From Aliicoccus persicus (GTDB taxonomy: Bacteria > Bacillota > Bacilli > Staphylococcales > Salinicoccaceae), in assembly GCF_900110815.1 (NCBI RefSeq), contig NZ_FOIT01000002.1:103825-167824 (forward strand): a DNA stretch of 64,000 nt, in the 5' to 3' direction. Positions 16,243 to 25,642 of this stretch are shown in pieces. The notes under the pieces were generated by a model. The model was not told the DNA's origin, made no database searches, and was given only the letters and a program-made list of their open reading frames with translations. How positions within the stretch are numbered: the first letter of the stretch is position 1; every line of letters starts with the position of its first letter. Position numbers and translations under genes: made by a program.

Positions 16243-18021
16243 TTAATCTATCGCATTTTTCATGACACCGAGCGTCCATTCATCTTCTACTTGTAGTTTT
16301 ACAGTTTTATTTTTAAATGTGATGTGTTTATCCTCATCGATGTAATAGATGACTAAATCATTTTTAGTCAGTTCTTCAACCTGGCTCGCTGAGATTTCAA
16401 TGAAATTCCCTTCTTTTGTGAGTTGATTCAGCTTTCTATAACCGAGGTCATCATGAAACAAAATGTGGCTGTGCATAGCACTTCCAAGCATGTTATTTCC
16501 TTCTCTATAATCTGGACTCAGTAACATGACATTTTTAACGCCAAATTCATCAGCCATTACTTCATGAGCGAGTAGATTAAGTACAGTAGATCGCGTCATA
16601 ATGAGACTCTTTTCGAATCGTGTGAGGTCAGCATACATTCTGTCATCTTCACTTAACATGTTGCCATCAAATCGTTCGATACCGTCATCTTCTTCTGTTT
16701 CTCTGTAATCTCCCAATGCGTCTGAGATCATAACGGGTATGCCGTGCTGTTTAATGTTTTTTGCGACTTCAAGTGAGAACGGACTTTCACCAATCATGAT
16801 GACGCCTGGTGGTTCGCTACTTGATAATCCAAGTGTTTGACTGAATGGTTTGAATCCAAAACCATAGATGACAACGGTTATGAATGACAAGCCGAACGTT
16901 ACAGGAAGTATGAGTTCTGCCATTGGCACTTCAAGTGTATTAAACTGTTCCATGAAGAAACCAGCGACGGTTAGTGCAACCACACCTCGTGGTGCTACGA
17001 CACTTAAGAAAGTTCGCTCTTTCATATTTAGTTCTGCACCGATTGTAGAACCGTAGATTGAAAGCGGTCTGACGATGATAATCATAGCAGCACAGAACAG
17101 AATGACTTCCCAACTGACGACGAAGCTGAGCATTTCTCGAGTGAGTGAAGAGGTGATTAGAATGAACACCGTTGAAACGGCAATCATTGTCAGTTGCTCA
17201 ACAAAGTGATTTGACTCGTTGTAAATTAAGTCTCTCTTCTTATATCTTGCCATGCCAAGACCAAATATTGTCACAGACAGTAGTCCGGATTCATGTAATA
17301 TGAAGTCACAGACACTAAAAATAAGTAGTACAAATACGAACTGCATCGGTGCGATTAGATGGGGACCGATCATGTCTTTCTTGACCATGACAGTAAAGAG
17401 TTTTGTCGCACCTAAACCGATGATGACTGCAATTAACAAGCCGAGTATATATTCAGCTAATATCGCTATGCTGAACCCTTCGATTGACATTCGAAATCCG
17501 TAAAACACAAATAATGCGATTAGTGGTCCAACCGGATCAAGAATGATACTCTCCCACCGTAGGATTGAGTCAACGGAGCGCTTCACCCTCGCCTGTTTTA
17601 ACAGTGGTTGAATAACGGTTGGACCGGTAACGATGAACAATGCCGATAGTACAAGTGCAATTGCGAGTGGGAAATCAACAATATAATATAAAGCTACCGT
17701 ACCTAAAATCCACCCGATTAATGCACCATATGTCATAATGCGTCTTAAAGTTTTAGAAATCCCGAGCAATTCGCGGGTATCCAAGTTACTACTACCTTCA
17801 AATAAGATAATTGCTACAGACAGTGACACAATCGTGCCATATATTTCTGGCCCCATCGTTTCTTGTGGATTAACGATTCCTATGATTGGACCGATAAGCA
17901 GTCCGATGATTGACATGACGACAATCGCCGGCCATTTTAAGAGATTGGCAAGCCACTGACTGAATATTCCAAGACCAATGAATAGTGAAACGAGCAACAT
18001 GAGTGGGAGGTCTATATTCAT
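16243..18021 (-). CDS. CPA1-type Na+/H+ antiporter with C-terminal TrkA-like domain
   Basis: Membrane cation:proton antiporter exchanging Na+ (or K+) for H+. The first 390 or so residues form about 12 membrane helices, with VTGPTVIQPLL and DPVGPLIALFVF holding the family's ion-binding residues. The rest is a Rossmann-like TrkA_N/RCK domain (GVIMIGESPFSLEVAKNI) and a short TrkA_C-like end. The ATG at 18021 is chosen because AAGGTG lies 7 bases upstream; GTG 18030 overlaps it. It is 592 aa and monocistronic. Such carriers support salt and pH tolerance. Confidence 0.9.
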   Translation of the reverse strand: MNIDLPLMLLVSLFIGLGIFSQWLANLLKWPAIVVMSIIGLLIGPIIGIVNPQETMGPEIYGTIVSLSVAIILFEGSSNLDTRELLGISKTLRRIMTYGALIGWILGTVALYYIVDFPLAIALVLSALFIVTGPTVIQPLLKQARVKRSVDSILRWESIILDPVGPLIALFVFYGFRMSIEGFSIAILAEYILGLLIAVIIGLGATKLFTVMVKKDMIGPHLIAPMQFVFVLLIFSVCDFILHESGLLSVTIFGLGMARYKKRDLIYNESNHFVEQLTMIAVSTVFILITSSLTREMLSFVVSWEVILFCAAMIIIVRPLSIYGSTIGAELNMKERTFLSVVAPRGVVALTVAGFFMEQFNTLEVPMAELILPVTFGLSFITVVIYGFGFKPFSQTLGLSSSEPPGVIMIGESPFSLEVAKNIKQHGIPVMISDALGDYRETEEDDGIERFDGNMLSEDDRMYADLTRFEKSLIMTRSTVLNLLAHEVMADEFGVKNVMLLSPDYREGNNMLGSAMHSHILFHDDLGYRKLNQLTKEGNFIEISASQVEELTKNDLVIYYIDEDKHITFKNKTVKLQVEDEWTLGVMKNAID

Positions 18022-18129
18022 TAAATTCACCTTCTGTATTTAGTATGTTATTCACTGTTGATTATAGACAAGATATCTTATAAAGTATAACGCTATTCAA
18101 ATATAAATATCGGTAATACAATTAATATA

Positions 18130-18361
18130 AGTCGCGAAAGAGAAAAATAATTAGATGAAAAGAACTTAGATGAGCTTTCAGTTACAGAAATATGCAAAAA
18201 CGCAAAGATCAATCGAGGTACTTTTTACTTGCATTACGGCAAAATTGAAGATGTATTTGAAGAATACTTTAAGGAAATCACTTTAGATTTAGCAGAATCT
18301 TATAATGAACCATACCGACGCGTAGAGAAGTTTGTGGTTGAAGAGTTAGATGCATCAACTT
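18130..18361 (+). pseudogene. N-terminal half of a TetR-family regulator
   Basis: Plus-strand reading gives LDELSVTEICKNAKINRGTF then YLHYGKIEDVFEEYF, the TetR helix-turn-helix, continuing to VVEELDAS. The frame upstream has a stop and no usable start. Downstream the homology ends abruptly at about 18361, where antisense kinase sequence begins. The missing C-terminal half appears to be at 19179-19346 on the other strand. Confidence 0.75.
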
Positions 18362-18611
18362 TTAAATTAAATGCCCAGACGAATGTGAAGACAATGCCAG
18401 GATGTGTTTCGTCTTTTGCACTATGCTCAAATATGCCCATACGTAAATTATGAGATAGTCTAAAAGTGTCTTCGTTCCAACCGATGTATGGCCATATCGC
18501 ATCGAGCGTGACGTGATTATGCAACAAAGGTAAATTAAATGCTTGACCAACCTTTTCCCCGATTGTCATCTTCCCCACTGCTTGTGGGCCAAATAATAGT
18601 ACAACTTTCAT
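18362..18611 (-). pseudogene. Truncated copy of the P-loop kinase at 37285
   Basis: The first 84 or so residues match the protein at 37285-37851 closely (FGPQAVGKMTIGEKVGQA, WPYIGWNEDTF, GIVFTFVWAFNL). The frame then runs into antisense tetR sequence and gives an unrelated tail. Walker A is intact but the C-terminal half, with the lid and base-binding parts, is lost. It is most likely non-functional. Confidence 0.82.
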
Positions 18612-18642
18612 GTGACTCCCCCATTACGTTGTGAGCATTTTT

Positions 18643-19149
18643 TTATATTTTTATAATCTTCTTCCCCATTATGACGAGATCTCTTTTGACACCATCTAAT
18701 TCTGCAACTTCGGGTAAGTGTGCCCATTTTTCAAAACCTAAACTCGAGACGAGCTTAAGGCTCGGTTCATTATGCGCAAAGATAAATCCAAGCAACGTAT
18801 CAATTCCTAGTTTGGGTGCTTCATCGAGTACTTTGCTTAAGATCTCTTTACCAAGTCCTTTGCTGCGCGAGTTTTCATGTAGATATATGCTCAGTTCTAC
18901 AGTACGGTCATACGCAGGTCTGCCATAGAACGTTTCAAAGCTGACCCAACCACAAATTTCTCCGTTGTTTTCAACCATCCACAACGGTCTTTTATCTGGT
19001 GTGTGATTTTTAAACCAATCTAATCTATCTTCAATAGTCACAGGCTCAGTATCAGCAGTTACCATTCGACTTGTGATTGTTGAATTATAGATTTCGACAA
19101 TGATTTCCAAATCTTCAATGATGGCATCTCTAAAAGTAATGTTATTCAT
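18643..19149 (-). CDS. GNAT N-acetyltransferase, phosphinothricin-acetyltransferase-like
   Basis: A 168-aa acetyl-CoA-dependent acetyltransferase. It has the N-terminal FRDAIIEDLEIIVEIYNSTI common in the PAT/Bar branch, the substrate-side WVSFETFYGRPAYDRTVELSI, and the acetyl-CoA loop SRSKGLGKEIL followed by NEPSLKLVSSLGFEKW. Relatives acetylate methionine sulfone or sulfoximine, phosphinothricin or amino acids; the substrate here is unassigned. It lies inside the segment inverted together with the tetR fragments and the truncated kinase. Confidence 0.85.
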   Translation of the reverse strand: MNNITFRDAIIEDLEIIVEIYNSTITSRMVTADTEPVTIEDRLDWFKNHTPDKRPLWMVENNGEICGWVSFETFYGRPAYDRTVELSIYLHENSRSKGLGKEILSKVLDEAPKLGIDTLLGFIFAHNEPSLKLVSSLGFEKWAHLPEVAELDGVKRDLVIMGKKIIKI

Positions 19150-19178
19150 GCAGGGACCTTCTTTCTCATTTTCATTTT

Positions 19179-19346
19179 TTATCTTTTTAGTTCGTCCGGT
19201 GTTACTGATTGATATAATATAACTGTTCTTCTTGAGAACGTTTCAGCATCTTCGGGATTGTCACTATTTAACCACCACGCCAACAGACCCAGAACGCCAT
19301 ATGAGAAGAACTGTGATGCAACTTCCCTGTCTTTTTCATCTTTAAC
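19179..19346 (-). pseudogene. C-terminal half of a TetR-family regulator
   Basis: Minus-strand 56-codon frame without a start: VKDEKDREVASQFFSYGVLG then LLAWWLNSDNPEDAETF and a stop. This matches the C-terminal dimer region typical of TetR proteins (FF.YG..G....W). A stop codon lies directly upstream. It faces the N-terminal half at 18130-18361 across the inverted segment. The remaining 150 bp up to 19495 hold nothing I recognise. Confidence 0.65.
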
Positions 19347-19495
19347 CTATCTAGTACAAGTTAAAACCCACTTAGGTAACAACTGTGTAGTAATACTCAA
19401 ATTACAATACTTTGGTTATAGAGTATAAATGATTTGTACTTAATATTAGCTAATATACGAAAATATTTATTTAGAATGAGAGAAGGTAAACGAAA

Positions 19496-19837
19496 ATGAA
19501 AGTGGAACTAACAAGGTTTAGAGTGAAACCAGGTAAAAGTAAACGTGTTGATGATTGGATGGAATATTTCCGGCTGAATATGGATGATATTCAGATAAAT
19601 CTCGATGATGAGAACACATTTGTTGAGTCAATTTTTCGAGAAGAGTTTTACGGAGAAGAATATATTTATTGGTACAGTGTTAAAAGTAATAAAGAGAATG
19701 AAAGTGATAAGGAACCATATCTAGATCCAACGCATCTAAGGTTTATGGATGAGTGTATTGATAAGACATATCGCCCTGAGGATATGAACGCAGAAGTAAA
19801 CATGATCAAAAGAGATATCAGTCAAGTAATGATTTAA
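19496..19837 (+). CDS. DUF6176-like small protein
   Basis: A 113-aa cytoplasmic protein beginning MKVELTRFRVKPGKSKRVDD, with aromatic-rich FREEFYGEEYIYWYSV in the middle and an acidic helical end. The pattern suggests a ferredoxin-like alpha-beta dimer resembling DUF6176 proteins. That assignment is from memory of the family and is tentative. AGAAGG precedes the ATG. It is monocistronic, followed by a strong terminator. Function is unknown. Confidence 0.7.
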   Translation: MKVELTRFRVKPGKSKRVDDWMEYFRLNMDDIQINLDDENTFVESIFREEFYGEEYIYWYSVKSNKENESDKEPYLDPTHLRFMDECIDKTYRPEDMNAEVNMIKRDISQVMI

Positions 19838-19858
19838 TACAGTGAATAGTATCTAAAT

Positions 19859-19905
19859 AAAAATCCAATTATTCAATCATTGATTATTGAATAATTGGAA
19901 TTTTT
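19859..19905. terminator. Intrinsic terminator
   Basis: AAAAATCCAATTATTCAAT with its complement ATTGAATAATTGGAATTTTT, T run following. It can serve both the DUF6176-like gene and the VTT gene on the opposite strand. Confidence 0.8.
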
Positions 19906-19949
19906 ATTTTACCTATGTCAGTCAAAGTTTATTTGATGTTGTTAAAACA

Positions 19950-20630
19950 CTAAATCACTCTCTTTTGTGACTTCTTCATGTATCTGTAAGAAGTCCATGT
20001 ACCTACAAGTACGACAACCCAAGCAGAAACGAGTACTATACCATTAAACAGAGATTGGTTGGCAGCAAATGAACCAAGGGCAACCAATGATATTTGTCCT
20101 GGTAAAGTGGCGAGTAACGTTGCTGATACAAATGTGGATTGGGTGACACCGAGTGCACCAGCACCATAATTGACCGGCCAATACGGGAGTCCTGGCATGA
20201 GTCTTGCAGTACACATCGCAAGGAACCCAGCATTACTCAAATACTTTTTCACGGTTCTTCCATGACCACTAAGAATTTTGAATGTCCATTTTTGACCTGT
20301 AAAACGGGCAAGCCAATAACCAAGCCACGAACCTATGGCGACACCTGTGTAGGAGAATAAGGTACCTTCAATCACACCATAAAGAGACCCTGCGACGAGT
20401 GCGGGTATCGTTACGGGAATTGGTGTAATGGCGATCAATGCTGTAATGCCAATGAAGATTAGCCAGCCAGCCCAACCGTAACCTTGGACCATTTCTCTTA
20501 GTTCAGCCGGTCTTGGAACATCTACATTAAAACTCACCCATATCAATATGCCGATGACTAATACGAGACCGAATAGAGATAAGATTGAACGTAGAGAAAA
20601 AACACCTGTAGAATTCCTCTTAGACCTCAT
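19950..20630 (-). CDS. VTT-domain (TVP38/TMEM64, DedA-like) membrane protein
   Basis: A 226-aa integral membrane protein with about five or six helices. It has the VTT/SNARE-associated signature: ITPIPVTIPALVAGSLYG, then GSWLGYWLARFTGQKW, and RLMPGLPYWPVNYGAGALGV with the conserved Arg-x-x-Pro. The family includes lipid scramblases and undecaprenyl-phosphate or phospholipid flippases in the DedA branch; substrate is not known for this one. It has a normal start. It is divergent from oligopeptidase B. Confidence 0.88.
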   Translation of the reverse strand: MRSKRNSTGVFSLRSILSLFGLVLVIGILIWVSFNVDVPRPAELREMVQGYGWAGWLIFIGITALIAITPIPVTIPALVAGSLYGVIEGTLFSYTGVAIGSWLGYWLARFTGQKWTFKILSGHGRTVKKYLSNAGFLAMCTARLMPGLPYWPVNYGAGALGVTQSTFVSATLLATLPGQISLVALGSFAANQSLFNGIVLVSAWVVVLVGTWTSYRYMKKSQKRVI

Positions 20631-20808
20631 AATGCTTCCTCTTTCCTATGTTCGCTATTAAATAATTTTCAAAATGAGTTGAATTAACAACAGTTTAACA
20701 AAAATTCAATTTTATAGATATTACTAAAGTTACCATGAAGTTGGTTATTTCCTATAGTATAATGAACACAAAGAAATGAATATTTATTTCAAATGAAGGG
20801 AGATTATT

Positions 20809-22863
20809 ATGCAACCACCTAAAGCAAAACAAATACCATATGAACACAGAATTCATGATGACGTACGTCAAGATCCATACGATTGGTTAAAAGATTCGGA
20901 TAATCAAGAAGTCATTGACTATTTAGAAGAAGAGAACAAATATTTCAAACATAAACTTTCTTCGCTACAAGCACAATCAGATCAGATTTTTGAACAGATG
21001 GTTGAACGTATACCAGAATCAGAAGAAGTCGTACCGGTAAAACGTGGGCCTTATTTCTATTACTCTCGATTAGAAAAAGAACAGCAGTATGAGATTTATG
21101 CACGCAAGCGTGCGGGCAGACGTGAAGATTTAGATGATGCTAAAGAAGAGATTGTTCTTGATGTTAATACTTTGTCTGATCCAAACAATGAAGAAGAATA
21201 CTTAAATGTTACTGAGCAGCGCATAAGTTCGGATCATAAATTACTTGCATACTTAGAGAATAGAGATGGCACCGATCGATATACGCTATTCATTAAGAAT
21301 TTAGAAACAGGTGAATTGTTGGAAGATAAAATTCCGAATGTCTATCTGTTTAGTAGTATCGAATGGAGCAAGGATGGTAAGTACATTTTCTATATCACGC
21401 TTGATGATATGCAACGTCCAGATAAATTATGGCGTCATCAGTTAGGTACAAGTATTGATACGGACGAGCTTCTGTACGAAGAGAAAGATTCAACGTTTAC
21501 TATATTTATGGAAATGACGCAGAGTGGGAAGTTTATCAGTGTGATTTCAGGATCAACGATGACGACCGAAGTCAGATTGATCGACACGGAACAACCACTT
21601 GAAGCACCCAAGTTAGTTGATGCGCGTAAGCGTGGTGTGATTTACTTTGTTGAGCATTGGGAGAATGATTTGATTATTGTTACAAATGAAGATGCAATAA
21701 ACTTTAAATTATTAAGTGCATCTTTAGGTGATTTCAGTGAAAAACAAGTTCTTGTTGAACATGATGAGAAACGTTATATACAAGGTGTTTATCCGTTTAA
21801 AGGCGTACTGTTTGTTTACGGTCGTGAAAATGGTATGACTCAGATTTGGAGGCTTGAAGCGGGTCAGCTTGAACTTGTAAATTGGGATGAGGATATTTAC
21901 ACAGTCTATATTATTGGCGATCAAAGCTATGATGCTAGCGAAGTATTGATTGGATTTTATTCGTTGATTACTCCGAAAACGACGTATGCACTAGATATTG
22001 GTAGTGGTAAAAAAGAGGTACTGCAAGTTGCACCAGTGAGTGGAGACTACGATAAGTCGAACTATGTTCAGAAGCAACTCTGGGTTACTGCTGCAGATGG
22101 TGTAGAGGTGCCGATGATGATGCTCTATCATCAGGATGCTCTTAAGGGCGGACCTGCACCACTAATTCTTGAAGCGTATGGTTCATATGGTTCGAATAGT
22201 AATCCATTCTTTAGTCCATATATACTTCCAATTTTAGATCAGGGTGTCGTGTTTGTGACCGTTCAAATTAGAGGTGGATCTGAAATGGGACGTACTTGGT
22301 ATGAAGATGGAAAAATGAACAAGAAAATGAACTCATTTACGGACTTTATTGCAGCCGCAGATTATTTAATTGACGAAGGTTATACGACTGCAAATCAGCT
22401 TGCTGCTCGTGGTGGTAGTGCGGGTGGATTACTCGTTGGTGCTGTTGCTAACATGGCCGGTAGTAAATTCAAAGTCATTGTACCAGAAGTGCCATTTGTT
22501 GACGTTGTAACGACGATGCTTGACGATACATTGCCGCTAACGACGCTAGAATGGGACGAATGGGGAAATCCTCAAAATGAAGAATCCTATCATTACATGA
22601 AGTCATATAGTCCGTACGATAACGTAGAGAGTAAAGATTATCCACATCTATACGTGACAGCAGGATTAAATGATCCTCGGGTCGGTTACTTTGAACCAGC
22701 AAAATGGGTTGCGAGATTACGTGAGATGAAAACAGATGATAATACGATTGTTTTAAAAACACATATGGGTGCCGGACACTTTGGTGCATCGGGTCGTATC
22801 AATCATTTGAAAGAAGAAGCGGAGTGCTATGCGTTCGTTTTGGATAAGATACTTACAAAATAA
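20809..22863 (+). CDS. ptrB: Oligopeptidase B-type prolyl oligopeptidase (S9A)
   Basis: Cytosolic serine peptidase of 684 aa, with an N-terminal seven-bladed propeller (about 75-400) and a C-terminal alpha/beta-hydrolase domain. The catalytic triad is Ser537 in GGSAGG, Asp622 in LNDPRV and His657 in GAGHFG. The YGSYG loop and RGGSEMGR are family marks. Oligopeptidase B cuts short peptides after Arg or Lys. The RBS AAGGGAG lies 8 bases before the ATG. It is monocistronic with its own terminator. The symbol follows the family name, not a proven orthology. Confidence 0.9.
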   Translation: MQPPKAKQIPYEHRIHDDVRQDPYDWLKDSDNQEVIDYLEEENKYFKHKLSSLQAQSDQIFEQMVERIPESEEVVPVKRGPYFYYSRLEKEQQYEIYARKRAGRREDLDDAKEEIVLDVNTLSDPNNEEEYLNVTEQRISSDHKLLAYLENRDGTDRYTLFIKNLETGELLEDKIPNVYLFSSIEWSKDGKYIFYITLDDMQRPDKLWRHQLGTSIDTDELLYEEKDSTFTIFMEMTQSGKFISVISGSTMTTEVRLIDTEQPLEAPKLVDARKRGVIYFVEHWENDLIIVTNEDAINFKLLSASLGDFSEKQVLVEHDEKRYIQGVYPFKGVLFVYGRENGMTQIWRLEAGQLELVNWDEDIYTVYIIGDQSYDASEVLIGFYSLITPKTTYALDIGSGKKEVLQVAPVSGDYDKSNYVQKQLWVTAADGVEVPMMMLYHQDALKGGPAPLILEAYGSYGSNSNPFFSPYILPILDQGVVFVTVQIRGGSEMGRTWYEDGKMNKKMNSFTDFIAAADYLIDEGYTTANQLAARGGSAGGLLVGAVANMAGSKFKVIVPEVPFVDVVTTMLDDTLPLTTLEWDEWGNPQNEESYHYMKSYSPYDNVESKDYPHLYVTAGLNDPRVGYFEPAKWVARLREMKTDDNTIVLKTHMGAGHFGASGRINHLKEEAECYAFVLDKILTK

Positions 22864-22873
22864 AGCGTATATT

Positions 22874-22904
22874 AAACACATCATCAGTAGATGGTGTGTT
22901 TTTG
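22874..22904 (+). terminator. Intrinsic terminator after oligopeptidase B
   Basis: AAACACATCATC pairs with GATGGTGTGTTT around AGTA, followed by a T run. Confidence 0.85.
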
Positions 22905-23016
22905 TTTGAAATTGGGACACAATCTCACAAATTGACTTTAGAAATTTTCGTATTCATACTTGTATGTAGCAATACCTTTTATAGGTGAAATTCATAAGGA
23001 GAGGTCTCAGTTAGTT

Positions 23017-24000
23017 ATGACAAAGGTTTATGATATTACGATTATTGGTGCCGGTCCGACAGGATTATTTACAGCATTTTATGGTGGAATGCGCCAAGCA
23101 AGTGTAAAAATTATAGAAAGTTTACCCCATGTTGGTGGTCAGCTGACTTCACTGTATCCGGAAAAAGATATTTATGATGTTCCGGGATTCCCTAAAGTCA
23201 AGGCGCAAGATTTAGTCAATCAGCTCGAAGAACAGATAAAATTATTCGATCCCGAAATTGTTCTTTCACAGGCAATTGAAAATGTTGAACGTTTAGATGA
23301 CGGCACGTTGAAGCTCACATCTAACACAGGCGAAGTACATTTGACGAAAACGATGATTCTCACTGCTGGTAACGGTGCATTTAAGCCACGTCTTTTAAAT
23401 ATTGACAACAGTGAAGAATTTGAAGGAAAGAACTTGCATTATCACATTAGAGATATGGAACAATTTAGAGATCAGCATGTCGTGTTACTCGGTGGTGGTG
23501 ACTCTGCCGTTGACTGGGCACTGATGCTTGAAGAGGTTGCTAAAAAAGTAACGATTGTTCACCGACGCGATAAGTTCCGTGCACATGAGCACAGTGTCGA
23601 ACGTCTTCATGCATCGAGTATTGAAGTATTGACACCATATAAAGCAGAAAGCATTACGACGTCAAACAAAATTGATTCGATTACTCTGCAAGAAGTTAAA
23701 GGCGATACAGTTCATGAGTTACGTCCGGACTCAATCATTTGTAACTATGGCTTTGTGTCCACATTAGGACCAATCAAAGATTGGGGACTAGAAATTGAGA
23801 AAAACAGTATCGTCGTCAATTCAAAAATGGAGACGAATATACCAGGAATTTATGCTGCTGGTGATATAAACACCTACCCAGGAAAAGTTAAATTGATTGT
23901 CACTGGGTTTGGTGATGGTCCTATTGCAGTAAATCATGCGAAACAATATATGGATCCAGATGCAAGACTTCAACCAAAACATTCAACGGATATGTTTTAA
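23017..24000 (+). CDS. Ferredoxin/flavodoxin--NADP+ reductase (YumC, thioredoxin-reductase-like)
   Basis: FAD enzyme moving electrons between NADPH and ferredoxin or flavodoxin. It has FAD-binding [17 protein letters not shown] at the N-terminus, the VGGQL motif, NADPH-binding [13 protein letters not shown] in the middle and [18 protein letters not shown] at the end. It lacks the CxxC of true thioredoxin reductases, which marks the TrxR-like FNR type. ATG 23017 follows AAGGAGAGG and gives 327 aa; a longer frame from 22960 adds 19 residues without family likeness. It is monocistronic. Confidence 0.93.
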   Translation: MTKVYDITIIGAGPTGLFTAFYGGMRQASVKIIESLPHVGGQLTSLYPEKDIYDVPGFPKVKAQDLVNQLEEQIKLFDPEIVLSQAIENVERLDDGTLKLTSNTGEVHLTKTMILTAGNGAFKPRLLNIDNSEEFEGKNLHYHIRDMEQFRDQHVVLLGGGDSAVDWALMLEEVAKKVTIVHRRDKFRAHEHSVERLHASSIEVLTPYKAESITTSNKIDSITLQEVKGDTVHELRPDSIICNYGFVSTLGPIKDWGLEIEKNSIVVNSKMETNIPGIYAAGDINTYPGKVKLIVTGFGDGPIAVNHAKQYMDPDARLQPKHSTDMF

Positions 24001-24046
24001 AATATAACCAACGGTGTTTGGACATAAGTTTTGATTAAGTAAATTT

Positions 24047-24143
24047 AAAATAAAAAGCGCACTCGCTTTTTCCTGGGGTATCGCGTGAGCCTGTAGTCTC
24101 ACGCAGATGCTATTCCCCAAGGAGTCGAGTGCGCTTTTATTTT
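24047..24143. repeat. Long imperfect palindrome between convergent genes
   Basis: A 97-bp hairpin: outer arms AAAAGCGCACTCG / CGAGTGCGCTTTT, middle arms CTGGGG / CCCCAAGG, inner arms GCGTGAG / CTCACGC around CCTGTAGT, flanked by A/T runs on both sides. It lies between YumC and VLRF1, whose 3' ends face each other. It could be a bidirectional terminator, a structured RNA, or a mobile palindrome that insertion sequences target. Its size and G+C content exceed the other terminators in the window. Confidence 0.7.
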
Positions 24144-24189
24144 GAGACTGGACTTAAAGTGGAACCCTTAGCAAGGACACACAGATTAT

Positions 24190-24558
24190 ATCCGTTTGCG
24201 CGTCAGTGAGCCACTTTCATTGGCACGTAAATCCGTTTGCGCGTCAGTGAGCCACTCTCATTGGCACGTAAATCCATTTGCGCGCCAGTGAACCACTCTC
24301 ATTGGCACGTAAATCCGCTTGCGCGTCAGTGAGCCACTCTCATTGGCACGTAAATCCATTTGCGCGCCAGTGAGCCACTTTCATTGGCACGTAAATCCAT
24401 TTGCGCGCCAGTGAACCACTCTCATTGGCACGTAAATCCGCTTGCGCGTCAGTGAGCCACTCTCATTGGCACGTAAATCCATTTGCGCGCCAGTGAACCA
24501 CTCTCATTGGCACGTAAATCCGCTTGCGCGTCAGTGAGCCACTCTCATTGGCACGCAG
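24190..24558. repeat. Nine 41-bp tandem repeats, each able to form a hairpin (array A)
   Basis: Units start at 24190 and recur exactly every 41 bp to 24518. They open ATCC(G/A)(T/C)TTGCGCG(T/C)CAGTG and close CTCATTGGCACGTAA. Within a unit CGCGTCAGTGAG can pair with CTCATTGGCACG (11 of 12 positions with G-U pairs) around CCACT. Some units are identical blocks of two, showing recent expansion. There is no spacer variation, so this is not CRISPR. The unit length is not a multiple of 3 and no gene is encoded. A diverged array lies at 32353-32844. Confidence 0.92.
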
Positions 24559-24603
24559 ATCCGTTTAACGGCCTATAAGATTTTGCCTCTGCCCTTTTTC
24601 CTC

Positions 24604-25395
24604 TTAAATCAAATCTTCATATATTTCGTTAACGATCTCATGGCTTTTCTTCGTACCGATGTTTTTATATACGACACCGCTTAAATGTGCCTTATCCATG
24701 TTTTCTTCGAGTGCTTGAACGAGGTCACTACTGCCAATTAAATAAGCACCTTCAAGTCCTCTATCTTTAATCTTCTTACCAATCTTAGGTGCGATATTTT
24801 TGTACCAACGATGTTTGTTTTCATTGAATCGGCGTTCAAAATGATCTTGTCCAGAACCTCTTGAGCCTGGTGGTGAATCATTGTTGTAGTCCAACCAACT
24901 TTCACTTTCGAAATCCCAACTATAAGCAATCTCATCTTTTATATCACCGAGTTCAGTTTCAATAAATCGCACATCCGTTTTTTGTAGTGCAATGACTGCA
25001 ACATTTGGATATTTTTGAATAATTGCTTCAAACTGTTTAGTTGCTGGCGTTTTCTCCCAGTGGAGCGTCGTTGTCACAGGCACTTGTAGATTTCTTTCTT
25101 CCCATAACTCCCCATCTGCTGATGCCGTGATGACTAATCCTTTGTGTAAGTCCATTTGAAGTTCACTCACGCGATCTTCAAATTGTTTCAGCAACTTTTT
25201 CAATGCTTTCTTCTCATCGTCATTCGCGTCTTTATCGGCATAGTTTTTCATTTCTTTGATTTCATTTTTTAAGTGAATTTTCCATTCACCATTATTTAAT
25301 TCTGGACTGCTCGCATCGGTAGTCAAATAAAGTGTTAATACACCGATTTCGTCTTCTATTTTACTGATCCGTTCAAATTCTTTTCTAACAGACAT
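24604..25395 (-). CDS. VLRF1-family (archaeo-eukaryotic RF1-like) release factor
   Basis: A 263-aa protein of the bacterial aeRF1-like group. It has the N-terminal EFERISKIEDEIGVLTLYLTT segment, a basic central loop DSPPGSRGSGQDHFERRFNE that holds the glycine-rich motif where eRF1 has its GGQ peptide-release motif, and a C-terminal nucleotide-like fold with AYLIGSSDLVQ. The family is thought to release nascent chains from stalled large subunits in rescue or quality control; that role is family knowledge. ATG 25395 has AAAGGAGG at normal spacing. It is monocistronic and convergent with yumC across two repeat structures. Confidence 0.82.
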   Translation of the reverse strand: MSVRKEFERISKIEDEIGVLTLYLTTDASSPELNNGEWKIHLKNEIKEMKNYADKDANDDEKKALKKLLKQFEDRVSELQMDLHKGLVITASADGELWEERNLQVPVTTTLHWEKTPATKQFEAIIQKYPNVAVIALQKTDVRFIETELGDIKDEIAYSWDFESESWLDYNNDSPPGSRGSGQDHFERRFNENKHRWYKNIAPKIGKKIKDRGLEGAYLIGSSDLVQALEENMDKAHLSGVVYKNIGTKKSHEIVNEIYEDLI

Positions 25396-25642
25396 CAAAT
25401 CTTCCTCCTTTATTGTTGTAAAAACGTTGTATGGAAAAATAGTTGTCTTTCTTAAAGGATTGATATATTGAAATAGGAAATTTCAGTATCACAATGCCCC
25501 TGATGGTGGTGTCTCTACACTTTAACAAATATAATTCTTTCAATCTATTTAGAACTATTTCAAATGTTATGAATGTATCAAATAAATGAGGGGTAAATAA
25601 AAGTTAGAACAAATGAATGAATATGATTGGAGGACTGATTCA

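Noticed and set aside
18229-18453. 74-aa plus-strand gene
   Set aside because: It is a chance fusion of the TetR N-terminal remnant with antisense kinase sequence across the inversion breakpoint.
22960-23016. Longer N-terminus for the YumC-type reductase
   Set aside because: The added residues lack family likeness, and the AAGGAGAGG ribosome site serves ATG 23017.
24190-24558. CRISPR array
   Set aside because: The whole 41-bp period is repeated; there are no unique spacers and no cas genes in the window.
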